A stretch of DNA of 64,000 bases from NCBI RefSeq assembly GCF_900637305.1, contig NZ_LR134365.1:1109501-1173500 (forward strand). Direction: 5' to 3'. This stretch comes from Cardiobacterium hominis (GTDB lineage Bacteria > Pseudomonadota > Gammaproteobacteria > Cardiobacteriales > Cardiobacteriaceae). The translations under genes and the position numbers were made by a program. Below are positions 18,266 to 27,995 of the stretch, in pieces (within the stretch, counting starts at the first letter, position 1; the number at the start of each line of letters is the position of its first letter). The notes beneath the pieces were generated by a model, which worked only from the letters and a program-made list of their open reading frames with translations, had not been told where the DNA came from and ran no database searches.

Positions 18266-18296
18266 AAAAAAAGCCGGGCAATGCCCGGCTTTTTTA
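18266..18296 (+). terminator. Rho-independent terminator, probably bidirectional
   Basis: AAAAAAGCCGGGC-AAT-GCCCGGCTTTTTT lies between the convergent exported-protein gene and pntB, with an A run before and a T run after the stem. Confidence 0.9.
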
Positions 18297-18312
18297 TGCG
18301 CAAGATGCAGAT

Positions 18313-19782
<1,470 letters not shown>

Positions 19783-19946
19783 GGGGGTGCTCTCAATTGA
19801 ATTACAAAGGGAAACGGGTTTGCGTGATGCCGGGGCATGTGCGCTGTGGTTGCACATTGTACCGGAGTGCGGGGTCAATCCAGTAAGGATGTGCTTGTTG
19901 TCCGGTTTCATCGGGGCCGGGATGGCCGTGGCGGATGTGTCGGGCG

Positions 19947-20162
19947 AGGGCGTGTTGACAATTCAGCGAACTAGCCCCTCTCCCTGTGGGACAAGCATTG
20001 CTCGTCCGTAGGACGAGAGAGGGGGTGGGGTGAGGGCAGCAAACGATTGAAAAATCGAAATTTCATCTCGTAAGCGGCATTGTCCACCCCCTCCCCATCC
20101 CTCCCCCGTTGCGGGCTTCGCCCTGCGGGGGAGGGGGATATCTCAATTGTCAACACGCCCTA
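19947..20162 (+). repeat. Family A palindromic element, copy A4 (variant ends)
   Basis: Ends are AGGGCGTGTTGACAATT and AATTGTCAACACGCCCT. Compared with other copies, GGGGCTG is GGGCGTG at the left, and the right end is changed to match (CACGCCC). Internal hairpins CCCCTCTCC...GAGAGGGGG and CCTCCCCC.../GGGGGAGGGGG are kept. It lies between the pntB start and the DUF1697 stop; the remaining bases 19783-19946 hold no recognisable gene. Confidence 0.8.
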
Positions 20163-20173
20163 GCAGCCCCGCA

Positions 20174-20701
20174 TCAGAAGGTAATCATTTTCCGCAAGGT
20201 GTTTTCGTTGCGCGTGGTCAGGCGGATGCCGAGCTGTTTTTCCAGAAAGGCGTTGCCCAGTTTGCTGCGTGAGGCGTCCTGCGGGATGTACATGTACGCC
20301 GCCTGCGGGCAGATGCGCAGTTTTTCGTCGCCAAAGTCCTGCGCGGCCAGTCCGGCGGTGTCCGCAAGCGGCTGGTTGGCGAGCGCGAAGAACACGCGCT
20401 TGCCGTCGTAAGCCTCGCCGGTAAACGGGTTTTCCGCGAGGATTTGCTGCAATTCTGCGGGCGTTTTGACGATGACCGCCAGATCCACGTTGAGCTGCGT
20501 TTGCAGCCGCTCGTGGATGTGTGCGGCGCTATCGGCAGCGCTGGATGCGGTTTCAAAGGCGATGTTGCCGCTTTGTATCCACGTCCGCACGTTTTGCAGG
20601 CCGCTGTCGCTCAGGACGCGGCGGATGTCCGCCATTTTGACGGCGTTCTTGCCGCTCGGCATGACGCCGCGCAGGAAGGCGATGAAGGTTTGTGTATTCA
20701 T
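20174..20701 (-). CDS. DUF1697 family protein
   Basis: 175 residues with the family pattern TFIAFLRGVMPSGKNAVKMADIR, then LQNVRTWIQSGNIAFE and the C-terminal TTRNENTLRKM. DUF1697 proteins are small cytoplasmic proteins of unknown role. It is on the same strand as the SDR pseudogene and within the DNA separating pntA from pntB. Confidence 0.85.
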   Translation of the reverse strand: MNTQTFIAFLRGVMPSGKNAVKMADIRRVLSDSGLQNVRTWIQSGNIAFETASSAADSAAHIHERLQTQLNVDLAVIVKTPAELQQILAENPFTGEAYDGKRVFFALANQPLADTAGLAAQDFGDEKLRICPQAAYMYIPQDASRSKLGNAFLEKQLGIRLTTRNENTLRKMITF

Positions 20702-20707
20702 GCGCTT

Positions 20708-21369
20708 TTACCAGGGTTGTGTAGTCGGGCCGATAGTGAATTCGCTGATGTTGGTGTCGTCCGGTTGGGCGAGGGCGAAGGCGACGACTTCGGCGACGCG
20801 CGCGGCGGGGATTTCGTAGGCGTCGTAAAGCTGGCGGTAGCCTGCCGAGGCGTTTTCGTCGGTGATGTGATTGACCAGCTCGGACTGCACGGCAGCCGGG
20901 TAGATGGTGGCGGTGCGGATGTTGCTGCCCGCTTGTGCCGATTCCATGCGCAGCGCTTCCATGATGGCTTTGACCGCCCATTTGGTGCCGCAGTACACCG
21001 CCGCACCGGGGTAGGCTTTCAGTCGGCGACGGACGAGGTGGTGATGATGTGGCCGGATTTTTGCGCGGTGAAATCGGGCAGGACGGCGGCGACGCCGTGC
21101 AAGACGCCTTTGATGTTCACGTCTATCATCGCGTTCCAGTTGGCGGTCTCCAGCGCGGCGCTGTCTTCGGGGCGGGTGACGTCGGTCACGCGGTACACGG
21201 CTTCGCCGCCGCCTGCTTTGATGTGCGCGGCGATGGCTTTGAGTTTGTCTTCACGGCGTGCGCCGAGGACGAGTTTTGCGCCTTCAGCGGCGAGTTTGAG
21301 GGCGGTCGCCTCGCCGATGCTGGAGGAAGCGCCGGTGATGATGACGACTTTGTTGGCGATGTTTTGCAT
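20708..21369 (-). pseudogene. Short-chain dehydrogenase/reductase, frameshifted
   Basis: Two pieces of one SDR are in different frames. 21369-21019 encodes the Rossmann half (VVIITGASSSIGEATALKL, then NVKG-like NIKGVLHG and ITTSSVAD); 20998-20708 encodes the catalytic half (YCGTKWAVKAIMEALRME with YxxxK). The break is at GCCGACTGAAAGCC near 21018, where one extra base (GACCTGAAA) would restore ADLKAYPGAAVYCGTK. The cofactor loop also reads TGASSSIG instead of TGASSGIG, so a conserved glycine is lost. Decay is likelier than a sequencing slip alone. Confidence 0.8.
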
Positions 21370-21405
21370 GGTTATCTCCTGTGGGTTTTGGATTCAGAGG
21401 GCAGA

Positions 21406-21440
21406 TTTACATATACATCGAGCGCTCAGGTGTATGTCAA
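21406..21440. promoter_or_regulatory. Imperfect palindrome centred on GAGCGCTC
   Basis: TTTACATATACAT-C-GAGCGCTC-AGGTGTATGTCAA lies 37 bp upstream of the SDR start. A better copy is at 23932-23967 and a half copy at 29716-29737. It could be an operator or a small mobile palindrome. Confidence 0.45.
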
Positions 21441-21475
21441 TGCCTGCGGTGCAGCCGCTTTATTCCCTGCGGTCT

Positions 21476-22153
21476 TCAGGACTTTTTGCGGGGTTTGCGG
21501 CCGGGGGTGATTTCCTGCACGCTCTCGGCGTCGCCGTTGGCGTCAAACCGGATGATTCTCACGAGGTTGCCCTGTTCGTCGTAATCACGCTCCTCGCCGC
21601 AGGCTTCGCCGTTGCAGTAAGTCATGTCGTGTTTCAGCGTGCCGTTTGGGTGGTAATGCCTGACGGAGCCGTGTATCTCGCCGTTTTGGTGGTGCATGAC
21701 GCTTTCGATGGTGCCGTCCGGGTAGTATTGGGTGCTTTCTCCCACCACCTCGCCGTTGTGGAAATTGGTGATTATGCGGGGGGTGCCATCGGGGTGGCTT
21801 GTGACCATGGGACCGTCAAAGTCTCCGGCGGCGTTGGTGCTGTATGAGCTGCCGATGCTCCCGGGGCGGGTGTCGGCGCAGATTTCGCCGCCTTCCGCGC
21901 GCGGGGTACAGTGGTGGGTCGGCGGTGGCGGTGTACAGCGGAAATCAGGACAGAGGTATTCGCTGCCCGATTCGTAATAGACCTGTGGCGATGGTTGCTG
22001 GTACGAAGCATAGGCTTCTGCTGGCGAGCTATAAATGACGCCGCCTGCGCCCAAAAAGCCGCATTGTCCCGACCCTTCTGCGGGATTGCAGGCAATGGCG
22101 ACGGGGCTGGCAAGGGCAAGCAGCAGTGTCAGGATTGTGGTTTGTTTGGTCAT
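21476..22153 (-). CDS. Secreted MORN-repeat protein, paralogue 1
   Basis: 225 residues. The signal peptide MTKQTTILTLLLALASPVAIA ends before CNPAEGSGQCGFLGAGG. A proline-rich linker (PPPPTHHCTPRAEGGEICADTRPG) leads to about five MORN_2-type repeats (DGTPRIITNFHNGEVVGES, YYPDGTIESVMHHQNGEIHG, YHPNGTLKHDMTYCNGEACG, YDEQGNLVRIIRFDANGDAE) and a basic tail (GRKPRKKS). MORN_2 repeats appear in YwqK-like antitoxin and immunity proteins and in cell-surface proteins. Paired cysteines suggest an oxidising compartment. The role is unknown. Confidence 0.75.
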   Translation of the reverse strand: MTKQTTILTLLLALASPVAIACNPAEGSGQCGFLGAGGVIYSSPAEAYASYQQPSPQVYYESGSEYLCPDFRCTPPPPTHHCTPRAEGGEICADTRPGSIGSSYSTNAAGDFDGPMVTSHPDGTPRIITNFHNGEVVGESTQYYPDGTIESVMHHQNGEIHGSVRHYHPNGTLKHDMTYCNGEACGEERDYDEQGNLVRIIRFDANGDAESVQEITPGRKPRKKS

Positions 22154-22184
22154 GGGGTTTCCTTTTTCAAAATTGTCGGTGATT

Positions 22185-22204
22185 GTCGGGCATTTATGCC
22201 CGAC
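22185..22204. repeat. 20-bp palindrome, GTCGGGC family
   Basis: GTCGGGCATTTATGCCCGAC, perfect 8-bp arms, between MORN paralogues 2 and 1. The same sequence recurs at 22934-22953 and, as a variant, inside ccoI at 49059-49078. Confidence 0.8.
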
Positions 22205-22218
22205 CTACGTCACTATTT

Positions 22219-22902
22219 TCAGGATTTTTTGCGGGACTTTTTTGCCGTGCCGTGCGCTTGGCTGCCGGGGGTAATTTCTTGCACGCTCTCGGCGTCGCCG
22301 TTGGCGTCAAAGCGGATAATTCTCACGAGGTTGCCCTGTTCGTCGTAATCACGCTCTTCGCCGCAGGCTTCGCCGTTGCAGTAGGTCATGTCTCTTCTCA
22401 GCTTGCCGTTTGGGTGGTAGTCCTGAACGGCGCCGTTCAGTTCGTCGTTTTGGTAATACATGACGGTTTCGATGGTGCCGTCCGGGTAGAAAAAGCTGCT
22501 TTTGCCTTCCTTTTTGCCGTCGCGGTAGGTGGCGATAGTTTTGGGGGTGCCGTCGGGGTAGCTGCTGACCATGGGACCGTCAAAGTCTCCGGCGGCGTTG
22601 GTGCTGTATGAATTGCCTGCGAGCCCGGGGCGGGTGTCGGCGCAGAGTTCGCCGCCTTCCTCGCGGGCGGTGCAATGGTGGGTCGGCGGTGGCGGTGGCG
22701 GGATGTACATTGGTTCGGGTTCAACGTAAGTGTTGTAGGGCTGTTGGTACGAAGCATAGGCTTCTGCTGTCGAGTTATAGATGACGCCGCCCGCACCCAA
22801 AAAGCCACATTGCCCCGTTCCTTGTGCGGGGTCGCAGACTTGTGCGCTGGATGTGGTGGACAGGATGAGTAGCAGTGTCAGGATTGTGGTTTGTTTGGTC
22901 AT
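22219..22902 (-). CDS. Secreted MORN-repeat protein, paralogue 2
   Basis: 227 residues, same plan as its neighbours: signal peptide starting MTKQTTILTLLLILS, Cys-rich N-terminus (CDPAQGTGQCGFLGAGG), proline linker, MORN_2-type repeats (DGTPKTIATYRDGKKEGKS, YPDGTIETVMYYQNDELNG, YHPNGKLRRDMTYCNGEACG) and a basic tail. Its last ~60 residues are nearly identical to paralogue 1, while the middle repeats differ, as expected for diversification or gene conversion. It starts 60 bp after the stop of paralogue 3. Confidence 0.75.
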   Translation of the reverse strand: MTKQTTILTLLLILSTTSSAQVCDPAQGTGQCGFLGAGGVIYNSTAEAYASYQQPYNTYVEPEPMYIPPPPPPTHHCTAREEGGELCADTRPGLAGNSYSTNAAGDFDGPMVSSYPDGTPKTIATYRDGKKEGKSSFFYPDGTIETVMYYQNDELNGAVQDYHPNGKLRRDMTYCNGEACGEERDYDEQGNLVRIIRFDANGDAESVQEITPGSQAHGTAKKSRKKS

Positions 22903-22933
22903 GGGGTTTCCTTTTTCAAAATTGTCGGTGATT

Positions 22934-22953
22934 GTCGGGCATTTATGCCCGAC
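22934..22953. repeat. 20-bp palindrome, GTCGGGC family
   Basis: Second perfect GTCGGGCATTTATGCCCGAC, in the equivalent spacer between MORN paralogues 3 and 2. The flanking TTTTTCAAAATTGTCGGTGA is also duplicated, so the spacer was copied with the gene. Confidence 0.8.
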
Positions 22954-22962
22954 CTACGCTAC

Positions 22963-23715
22963 TCAGGATTTGCGCCGGGACTTTTTTGCCGTGCCGTGCG
23001 CTTGGCTGCCGGGGGTAATTTCTTGCACGCTCTCGACATCGCCGTTGGCATCAAAGCGGGTGATTTTGACGATGTTCCCCTGTTTGTCGTAATCACGCTG
23101 CTCCTCGGCGTCGCCGTTGGCGCCCCAGCGGATAATTTTGACGATGTTCCCCTGTTCGTCGTAGTTGTGCTGTTCGCCGCAGGTTTCGCCGTTGCACCAG
23201 GTGATGTCGTATTCCAGTGTGCCGTTCTCGCGGTAGTGCTTGACGGTACCGTGTATTTCGCCGTTTTGGTGGGGCATGACGCTTTTGATGGTGCCGTTCG
23301 GGTAGTAGTCGGTGCTTTCCCCCATCTCGCCGTTGTGGTAGTTGGTAATGCTTTTGAGGGTGCCGTCGGGATAGGTTTCAGCCATGGGACCGTCAAAGTC
23401 TCCGGCGGCGTTGGTGCTGAATGAACTGCCGATGTGTCCGGGGCGGGTGTCGGCGCAGAGTTTGCCGCCTTCCTCGCGGGCGGTGCAGAAGTGGGTCGGC
23501 GGTGGCGGTGGCGGCCTGTACACCGGCGCGGGCTCAATGTAGGTGTTGTTGTAGTAAAGCCGCTGGTATGACTCGTCTGCATCTATGCGCGAGTTATAGA
23601 TGCCGTCTGCGCCGAGATAGCCGCATTGTCCCGACCCTTCTGCGGGATTGCAGGCAATGGCGACGGGGCTGGCGAGGGCAAGCACGAGTGTCAGGATTGT
23701 GGTTTGTTTGGTCAT
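22963..23715 (-). CDS. Secreted MORN-repeat protein, paralogue 3 (one extra repeat)
   Basis: 250 residues. Signal peptide and first 35 residues match paralogue 1 (LALASPVAIACNPAEGSGQCG). The repeat region has one additional unit: the block YDEQGNIVKIIRWGANGDAE is followed by a second YDKQGNIVKITRFDANGDVE. The tail is SRRKS. It is the first complete gene of the minus-strand set. Unit gain inside the array explains the extra length. Confidence 0.75.
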   Translation of the reverse strand: MTKQTTILTLVLALASPVAIACNPAEGSGQCGYLGADGIYNSRIDADESYQRLYYNNTYIEPAPVYRPPPPPPTHFCTAREEGGKLCADTRPGHIGSSFSTNAAGDFDGPMAETYPDGTLKSITNYHNGEMGESTDYYPNGTIKSVMPHQNGEIHGTVKHYRENGTLEYDITWCNGETCGEQHNYDEQGNIVKIIRWGANGDAEEQRDYDKQGNIVKITRFDANGDVESVQEITPGSQAHGTAKKSRRKS

Positions 23716-23800
23716 GGGGTTTCCTTGTGTTTTTGAGGTTAGGGATTGGTTTACGGGATAGCCATAAAACAGGATGGTGCGCCGGGGCGCAGCCCGTGTT

Positions 23801-23870
23801 GTAGGGTGGGGCTTGCCCCACCGTTGAGAACCAAACCGTTTTGTGGTGGTGGGTCAAGACCCACCCTACG
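23801..23870. repeat. Palindromic repeat GTAGGGTGGG...CCCACCCTAC
   Basis: GTAGGGTGGGGCTTGCCCCACC and GGTGGGTCAAGACCCACCCTACG bracket a short loop (GTTGAGAACCAAACCGTTTTG). Each half is itself a hairpin. The right end falls exactly where the fourth MORN gene stops matching its paralogues, so this element probably marks the deletion or insertion point. Confidence 0.75.
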
Positions 23871-23907
23871 AAAGCAGGAGTGTCAGGATTGTGGTTTGTT
23901 TGGTCAT
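23866..23907 (-). pseudogene. 5' stub of a fourth MORN paralogue
   Basis: The bases from 23877 to about 23920 are nearly identical to the start of paralogue 3 (ribosome site GGAAACCCC, then MTKQTTILTLLL). After 12 codons the frame runs into the palindromic repeat and ends at TAG. The gene was truncated by repeat insertion or by deletion between it and paralogue 3. Confidence 0.8.
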
Positions 23908-23931
23908 GGGGTTTCCTTGTGTTGGGGTGGA

Positions 23932-23967
23932 TTTACATACACCTGAGCGCTCCATGTGTATGTAAAT
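23932..23967. promoter_or_regulatory. Palindrome TTTACATACAC...GTGTATGTAAA centred on GAGCGCTC
   Basis: Perfect 11-bp arms surround CTGAGCGCTCCAT, 25 bp upstream of the MORN stub start. It is related to 21406-21440. The position before minus-strand genes suggests an operator for the cluster. Confidence 0.5.
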
Positions 23968-23970
23968 GGA

Positions 23971-23991
23971 AAAGGCGGGGCAAGCCCCGCC
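23971..23991 (-). terminator. Terminator after pntA
   Basis: On the minus strand GGCGGGGC-TT-GCCCCGCC is followed by TTTTCC, 16 bp beyond the pntA stop. It would stop pntA transcripts before they could reach pntB. Confidence 0.7.
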
Positions 23992-24006
23992 TGGTGAATG
24001 GCTGTT

Positions 24007-25539
24007 TTAGCCTTTTCTGAACATATTGAGCATCCGCCGCGTGACGTAGAAGCCGCCAAAGATGTTGATGCTGGCAATCAGCACGGCGACGAAGGCAAGC
24101 GCGGAGACGAAGCCGTTGCCGTGGCCGATTTGCAGCAGCGCGCCGACGACGATGATGCCGGAGATGGCGTTGGTGACTGACATCAGCGGGGTGTGCAGCG
24201 AGTGGCTGACGTTCCAGACGACGTAGTAGCCAATCACGCACGCCAGCACGAAGACGATGAAGTGGTTGAGGAAGGCGGCAGGGGCAACCGCGCCAACCCA
24301 GAGGATGAGCACCGCGCCGATGACGGCAGGCGCGAGGCGTTTCCACAGCGGCGCGGGTTTGGCTTCTTCTTTGACCACTTCGGCGGGTTTTGCCTGCTGC
24401 GGCGCGGCGGAAACCTGTATCGGCGGCGGCGGGAAGGTGATGTCGCCGTCGCGGGTGACGGTCATGTTGCGGATGATGACGTCGTCGAAGTCCAGCGTGA
24501 TTTCGCCGTCCTTGTTCGGTGAAAGCAGTTTGGCAAGGTTGACGAGGTTGGTCGCGTAAAGCTGCGAGGACTGCCCGGCGAGGCGGTTGGCCATGTCGGT
24601 GTAGCCGATGACTTTGACGCCGTTGTCAGTGACAAACAGCTCGCCCGGCTTGGTAACTTCGCAGTTGCCGCCGGTTGCCGCCGCCAAATCGACGATGACC
24701 GAACCCGGCTTCATGCTGGCGACCATTTCGGCGGTAATCAGCTTCGGCGCCGGTTTGCCCGGAATGGCGGCAGTGGTGATGATGATGTCCACTTCACGCG
24801 CCTGCTCGGCAAAGAGTTTCATCTCGGCGGCGATGAATTCTTCGCTCATCACTTTGGCGTAGCCGTCGCCGCTGCCGCCCGCTTCCTGCGGGAAATCGAG
24901 TTTGAGGAATTTGCCGCCCATCGATTCGATTTGTTCGGCGACTTCGAGGCGGGTGTCAAACGCCTTGACGACGGCACCGAGCGCGTTGGCGGTGCCAATT
25001 GCGGCCAGTCCGGCGACACCGGCGCCAATGATGAGGACTTGCGCCGGCGGGACTTTGCCAGCGGCGGTAATTTGCCCGGTGAAGAAGCGGCCAAAGGCGT
25101 TCGCCGCTTCAATGACGGCGCGGTAGCCGCTGATGTTCGCCATCGAAGACAAGGCGTCCAGCGCCTGCGCGCGCGAGATACGCGGCACCATGTCCATCGC
25201 CAGCACGTTTACTTTTTTCGCGGCAAGTTCTTTGACCAGCTCCGGATTTTGCGCTGGCCAGAGGAAGCTGACCAAGGTTTGTCCGGCGGTGAGGCGGGCG
25301 ATTTCGGCAGCGTTCGGCGCGTTTACCTTGTAAATCAGCGGGCATTGCCAGACGGTGGCGCTGTCGGCGAGTGTTGCGCCTGCGGCCTCATAAGCCGCAT
25401 CGGCAAGGCTCGCGCCCTGCCCGGCGCCGCGCTCAACCACCACGGCAAAGCCGAGTTTTTGCAGTTGGGCAACGGTGGTGGGGGTGCAGGCAACGCGGGT
25501 TTCGCCAGCGAGGGATTCTTTGGGGATGCCTATGTTCAT
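24007..25539 (-). CDS. pntA: NAD(P) transhydrogenase subunit alpha
   Basis: 510 residues with the E. coli-like fused layout: NAD(H)-binding dI ([39 protein letters not shown] near 170-190; conserved AAATGGNCE), an Ala/Pro linker with [13 protein letters not shown], and four C-terminal membrane helices ([14 protein letters not shown] to [15 protein letters not shown]). It pairs with PntB to drive NADPH formation with the proton gradient. It has its own terminator, unlike the usual pntAB operon. Confidence 0.96.
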   Translation of the reverse strand: MNIGIPKESLAGETRVACTPTTVAQLQKLGFAVVVERGAGQGASLADAAYEAAGATLADSATVWQCPLIYKVNAPNAAEIARLTAGQTLVSFLWPAQNPELVKELAAKKVNVLAMDMVPRISRAQALDALSSMANISGYRAVIEAANAFGRFFTGQITAAGKVPPAQVLIIGAGVAGLAAIGTANALGAVVKAFDTRLEVAEQIESMGGKFLKLDFPQEAGGSGDGYAKVMSEEFIAAEMKLFAEQAREVDIIITTAAIPGKPAPKLITAEMVASMKPGSVIVDLAAATGGNCEVTKPGELFVTDNGVKVIGYTDMANRLAGQSSQLYATNLVNLAKLLSPNKDGEITLDFDDVIIRNMTVTRDGDITFPPPPIQVSAAPQQAKPAEVVKEEAKPAPLWKRLAPAVIGAVLILWVGAVAPAAFLNHFIVFVLACVIGYYVVWNVSHSLHTPLMSVTNAISGIIVVGALLQIGHGNGFVSALAFVAVLIASINIFGGFYVTRRMLNMFRKG

Positions 25540-25653
25540 CGTCTTGTCCTTCTGTATGGGTAACGGGGAAGCCCCGGCGGGCGGGGCGGGAAGGCAGTTA
25601 TGATACAGGAAAGGCGCTGGCGGCGGGCGGTGACGACGCGGATGGCGGGCGCG

Positions 25654-26472
25654 CTAGTCAAGCGACGATACGGCGGCAATCAGCGCACGCAAGCGCTCCT
25701 GCGCGGGCGGGTGCAGGGAGAGATACAGCGCCGGTTCAATCAGCTCGACTTCGTTAATCAGAAACGCGCCGCGCGCGTCAATCAGACCATCAATGCGGGC
25801 ATAAAGCGGCGCGACAGGCAGTCGCGGCAACACCGCTTCGGCGCGCTTTAGCCACGCGGCTTCGGGCTTAATCGGCAAAATCTGCACGCCGTAGGCGGAA
25901 TTGGCGCGCCATTCCTGCGGCGCGGGGCGGCGGTGCGCGGCGTGCGAGAACGTGCCGTTGAGGTAGATGAGGCAAACTTCGCCAATCTCGCTCGCAATGA
26001 AGGGTTGTAGCAGCACACCCTGCGGGTAATCGGCAAGCGTCGGCGGTTCACCATGCAAACGGCGCACGCCGCGCCCGCTTTGGCCGATGAGAGGTTTGAT
26101 GACGGGATTGTCCCAGCCGCTCGCCGCGATTTGCGCTGTCCAGTCGTCGCCGGGAAGGAGCGCGATGCTTGGCGTCACGGCAAGGCCTTGCGCTGCCAAT
26201 TCGCACAGGTAGCGTTTGTCGATATTCCAGCGTTGCAACGCGGGCGGATTGATGACGCGCACTTGCGCCGCTTCCAGCGCGGCGAGCCAGGCAAGGTAGT
26301 CGTCGGGTTGTGTGCTGTAATCCCAGGCGGCAAGCGGGATGACGGCGCGCGCCTTGGCGGGGTTAATGTCCTGCCAAGGGGCGAGCGTGGCATCCAGCGC
26401 AGCGGCGAGCGCTTGCAGGTCGGCATTGCCCTGCGGCCAGTCGCGGCAGGTGGCGATGTAGGTGGTTTTCAT
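25654..26472 (-). CDS. ATP-grasp domain protein, unknown ligase
   Basis: 272 residues. The order of an ATP-grasp fold can be followed: a small N-terminal domain, NIDKRYLCELAAQGLAVTPSI, ATP-binding strand PVIKPLIGQSGRGVRRL, LLQPFIASEIGEVCLIYLNG, and metal-binding FLINEVELIEPALYL at the end. The closest feel is to glutathione synthetase/RimK-like ligases joining a carboxylate to an amine. No partner gene is beside it, so no substrate is proposed. Confidence 0.75.
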   Translation of the reverse strand: MKTTYIATCRDWPQGNADLQALAAALDATLAPWQDINPAKARAVIPLAAWDYSTQPDDYLAWLAALEAAQVRVINPPALQRWNIDKRYLCELAAQGLAVTPSIALLPGDDWTAQIAASGWDNPVIKPLIGQSGRGVRRLHGEPPTLADYPQGVLLQPFIASEIGEVCLIYLNGTFSHAAHRRPAPQEWRANSAYGVQILPIKPEAAWLKRAEAVLPRLPVAPLYARIDGLIDARGAFLINEVELIEPALYLSLHPPAQERLRALIAAVSSLD

Positions 26473-26484
26473 GGTTTTCGGGCA

Positions 26485-26508
26485 AGAAAAAAGCGGCTTG
26501 AAGCCGCT
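26485..26508 (-). terminator. Terminator after the tRNA-Arg pair
   Basis: On the minus strand AGCGGCTT-CA-AGCCGCT is followed by TTTTTTC, just after the second tRNA-Arg and ahead of the ATP-grasp start. Confidence 0.75.
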
Positions 26509-26516
26509 ATAAATGA

Positions 26517-26593
26517 TGGCGCGCCCGGAAGGATTCGAACCTCCGACCGCCTGGTTCGTAGCCAGGTACTCTATCCAACTGAGCTACGGGCGC
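26517..26593 (-). tRNA. tRNA-Arg(ACG), copy 2
   Basis: 77 nt including the encoded CCA. The acceptor stem GCGCCCG/CGGGCGC and anticodon arm CTGG-CTACGAA-CCAG with anticodon ACG are visible, and TTCGAAT forms the T loop. Sequence is identical to the neighbour 28 bp away. Confidence 0.96.
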
Positions 26594-26621
26594 TCTAAAC
26601 AAAAGGAAAACAAATGAAATG

Positions 26622-26698
26622 TGGCGCGCCCGGAAGGATTCGAACCTCCGACCGCCTGGTTCGTAGCCAGGTACTCTATCCAACTGAGCTACGGGCGC
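26622..26698 (-). tRNA. tRNA-Arg(ACG), copy 1
   Basis: 77 nt, same sequence and anticodon ACG as the following copy, CCA encoded. The ACG anticodon (deaminated by TadA to ICG) reads the CGN codons that dominate this GC-rich genome. Confidence 0.96.
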
Positions 26699-26741
26699 GT
26701 CGTTTTGAAGGCGCGCATTATCCACACCGCCCCCTGGAGCG

Positions 26742-27638
26742 TCAAGCGATATTTTCGCTTTCTGCCGGACGCGTTGGCAGCGGGCGAAACAGCCGCGGTT
26801 TGGCGCTTTTCGGCGCGTCTTCGTCGTCCTCTTTTTCCGGCATCAGCCATTGTAGCGGCGCGCCGCTGGCGCCAAGCGCGGCGAAGTCGAACAGTTCGCG
26901 GTCCAGCAGATGCGAGGGGCGGACCCGCGTCAGCGCGGCGAAGATGCTGTCCAGCCGTTTCGGCGCAAGTTTGTCCCATTGCAACAGCATTTCTTTGATG
27001 GCTTTGCGTTGCAGGTTTTCCTGCGAACCGCAGAGGTTGCAGGGGATGATGGGGAATTGCCGCCATTCTGCGTATTTGGCGATATCGCGTTCGTCGCAGT
27101 AAGCCAGCGGGCGGATGACGATATGTGCGCCGTCGTCGCTTTGCAGCTTCGGCGGCATCGCTTTCAGTTGGCCGCCATGAAAGAGGTTGAGGAAGAAGGT
27201 TTCCATGATGTCGAATTTGTGGTGGCCGAGGGCGATTTTCGTCATGCCGAACTGCTTGGCATAGGTGTAGAGATGGCCACGGCGCAGGCGCGAACAGAGT
27301 GAACACATGGTGTTGCCCGGCGCGATTTTGTCGGTGACGATGCTGTAGGTGTCGCTTTCGATAATGTGGTAATCCACGCCAATGGAGGCGAGGTATTCCG
27401 GCAGGACGTGTTCGGGAAAGCCGGGCTGCTTTTGGTCGAGATTGACAGCGGTCAGCTTGAATTCCACGGGGGCGCTACGTTGCAACGAGAGAAGCAAATC
27501 CAGCATCGCGTAAGAATCTTTGCCGCCGGAAAGGCAGACCATGACGTGGTCGCCCGCTTCTATCATCTGGTAGTCTTCAATCGCCTTGCCGACGTTTTTT
27601 CGCAGCCGTTTCTGGAGTTTGCGCAGGGTTACGCTCAT
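26742..27638 (-). CDS. ttcA: tRNA 2-thiocytidine biosynthesis protein TtcA
   Basis: 298 residues, starting at [20 protein letters not shown]; an in-frame upstream extension lacks a family match and the start has AAGGATGAGG before it. The PP-loop SGGKDS is at 37-42, and Fe-S ligands are Cys112, Cys115 (MCSLC) and Cys200/Cys203 (PCNLCG). TtcA inserts sulfur at C32 of some tRNAs. The usual GHHRDD reads GHHKFD here (residues 139-143), losing one conserved acidic residue. tRNA genes flank it on both sides. Confidence 0.94.
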   Translation of the reverse strand: MSVTLRKLQKRLRKNVGKAIEDYQMIEAGDHVMVCLSGGKDSYAMLDLLLSLQRSAPVEFKLTAVNLDQKQPGFPEHVLPEYLASIGVDYHIIESDTYSIVTDKIAPGNTMCSLCSRLRRGHLYTYAKQFGMTKIALGHHKFDIMETFFLNLFHGGQLKAMPPKLQSDDGAHIVIRPLAYCDERDIAKYAEWRQFPIIPCNLCGSQENLQRKAIKEMLLQWDKLAPKRLDSIFAALTRVRPSHLLDRELFDFAALGASGAPLQWLMPEKEDDEDAPKSAKPRLFRPLPTRPAESENIA

Positions 27639-27708
27639 TGCCTCATCCTTATATTTTTGAAAAAGGCGCACATGATAACGGCGGCAGGCAACAAAATCGA
27701 ATTCGCGC

Positions 27709-27736
27709 TTGACCGTCTGCAAAAAATCGCTACAAT
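27709..27736 (+). promoter_or_regulatory. Sigma70-type promoter for the tRNA-Thr/tRNA-Leu pair
   Basis: TTGACC, 16-bp spacer, TACAAT, with the tRNA-Thr 5' end 15 bp after the -10. Confidence 0.75.
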
Positions 27737-27750
27737 GCGCACCTCGCCAC

Positions 27751-27826
27751 GCCGGAGTAGCTCAGTTGGTAGAGCGCCTCACTTGTAATGAGGATGTCGC
27801 GGGTTCAACTCCTGTCTCCGGCTCCA
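27751..27826 (+). tRNA. tRNA-Thr(TGT)
   Basis: 76 nt with CCA. The acceptor stem GCCGGAG/CTCCGGC and anticodon loop CTTGTAA in stem CTCA/TGAG give anticodon TGT; GGTTCAACT forms the T arm. Confidence 0.95.
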
Positions 27827-27847
27827 TCTTAAAGATGGTCAACCCAT

Positions 27848-27934
27848 GCCCAGATGGCGGAACTGGTAGACGCGCTAGGTTCAGGTCCTAGTGGGAGCAA
27901 TCCCTTGGAGGTTCGAGTCCTCTTCTGGGCACCA
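27848..27934 (+). tRNA. tRNA-Leu(CAG)
   Basis: 87 nt with CCA and a long variable arm (TGGGAGCAATCCCTT), as class II tRNAs have. The loop TTCAGGT in stem CTAGG/CCTAG gives anticodon CAG, and the T arm is GGTTCGAGTCC. It is 21 bp after tRNA-Thr, so co-transcribed. Confidence 0.95.
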
Positions 27935-27941
27935 GATTTAG

Positions 27942-27972
27942 AAACCCCCTTCGCAAGAAGGGGTTTTGTTTT
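27942..27972 (+). terminator. Terminator of the tRNA-Thr/Leu unit
   Basis: AAACCCCCTT-CGCAAG-AAGGGGTTTTGTTTT. Confidence 0.85.
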
Positions 27973-27995
27973 ATGCGGCGCTGCTTTTCAAATGC

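Noticed and set aside
21476..23870. Possible CRISPR-like array because of regularly repeated sequence
   Set aside because: The repeats are whole paralogous genes and their spacers; there are no short direct repeats with unique spacers and no cas genes.
26507..26725. 72-codon frame with a repeated VAQLDRVPGYEPGGRRFESF pattern
   Set aside because: It is a translation of the two tRNA-Arg genes, a well-known false protein pattern.
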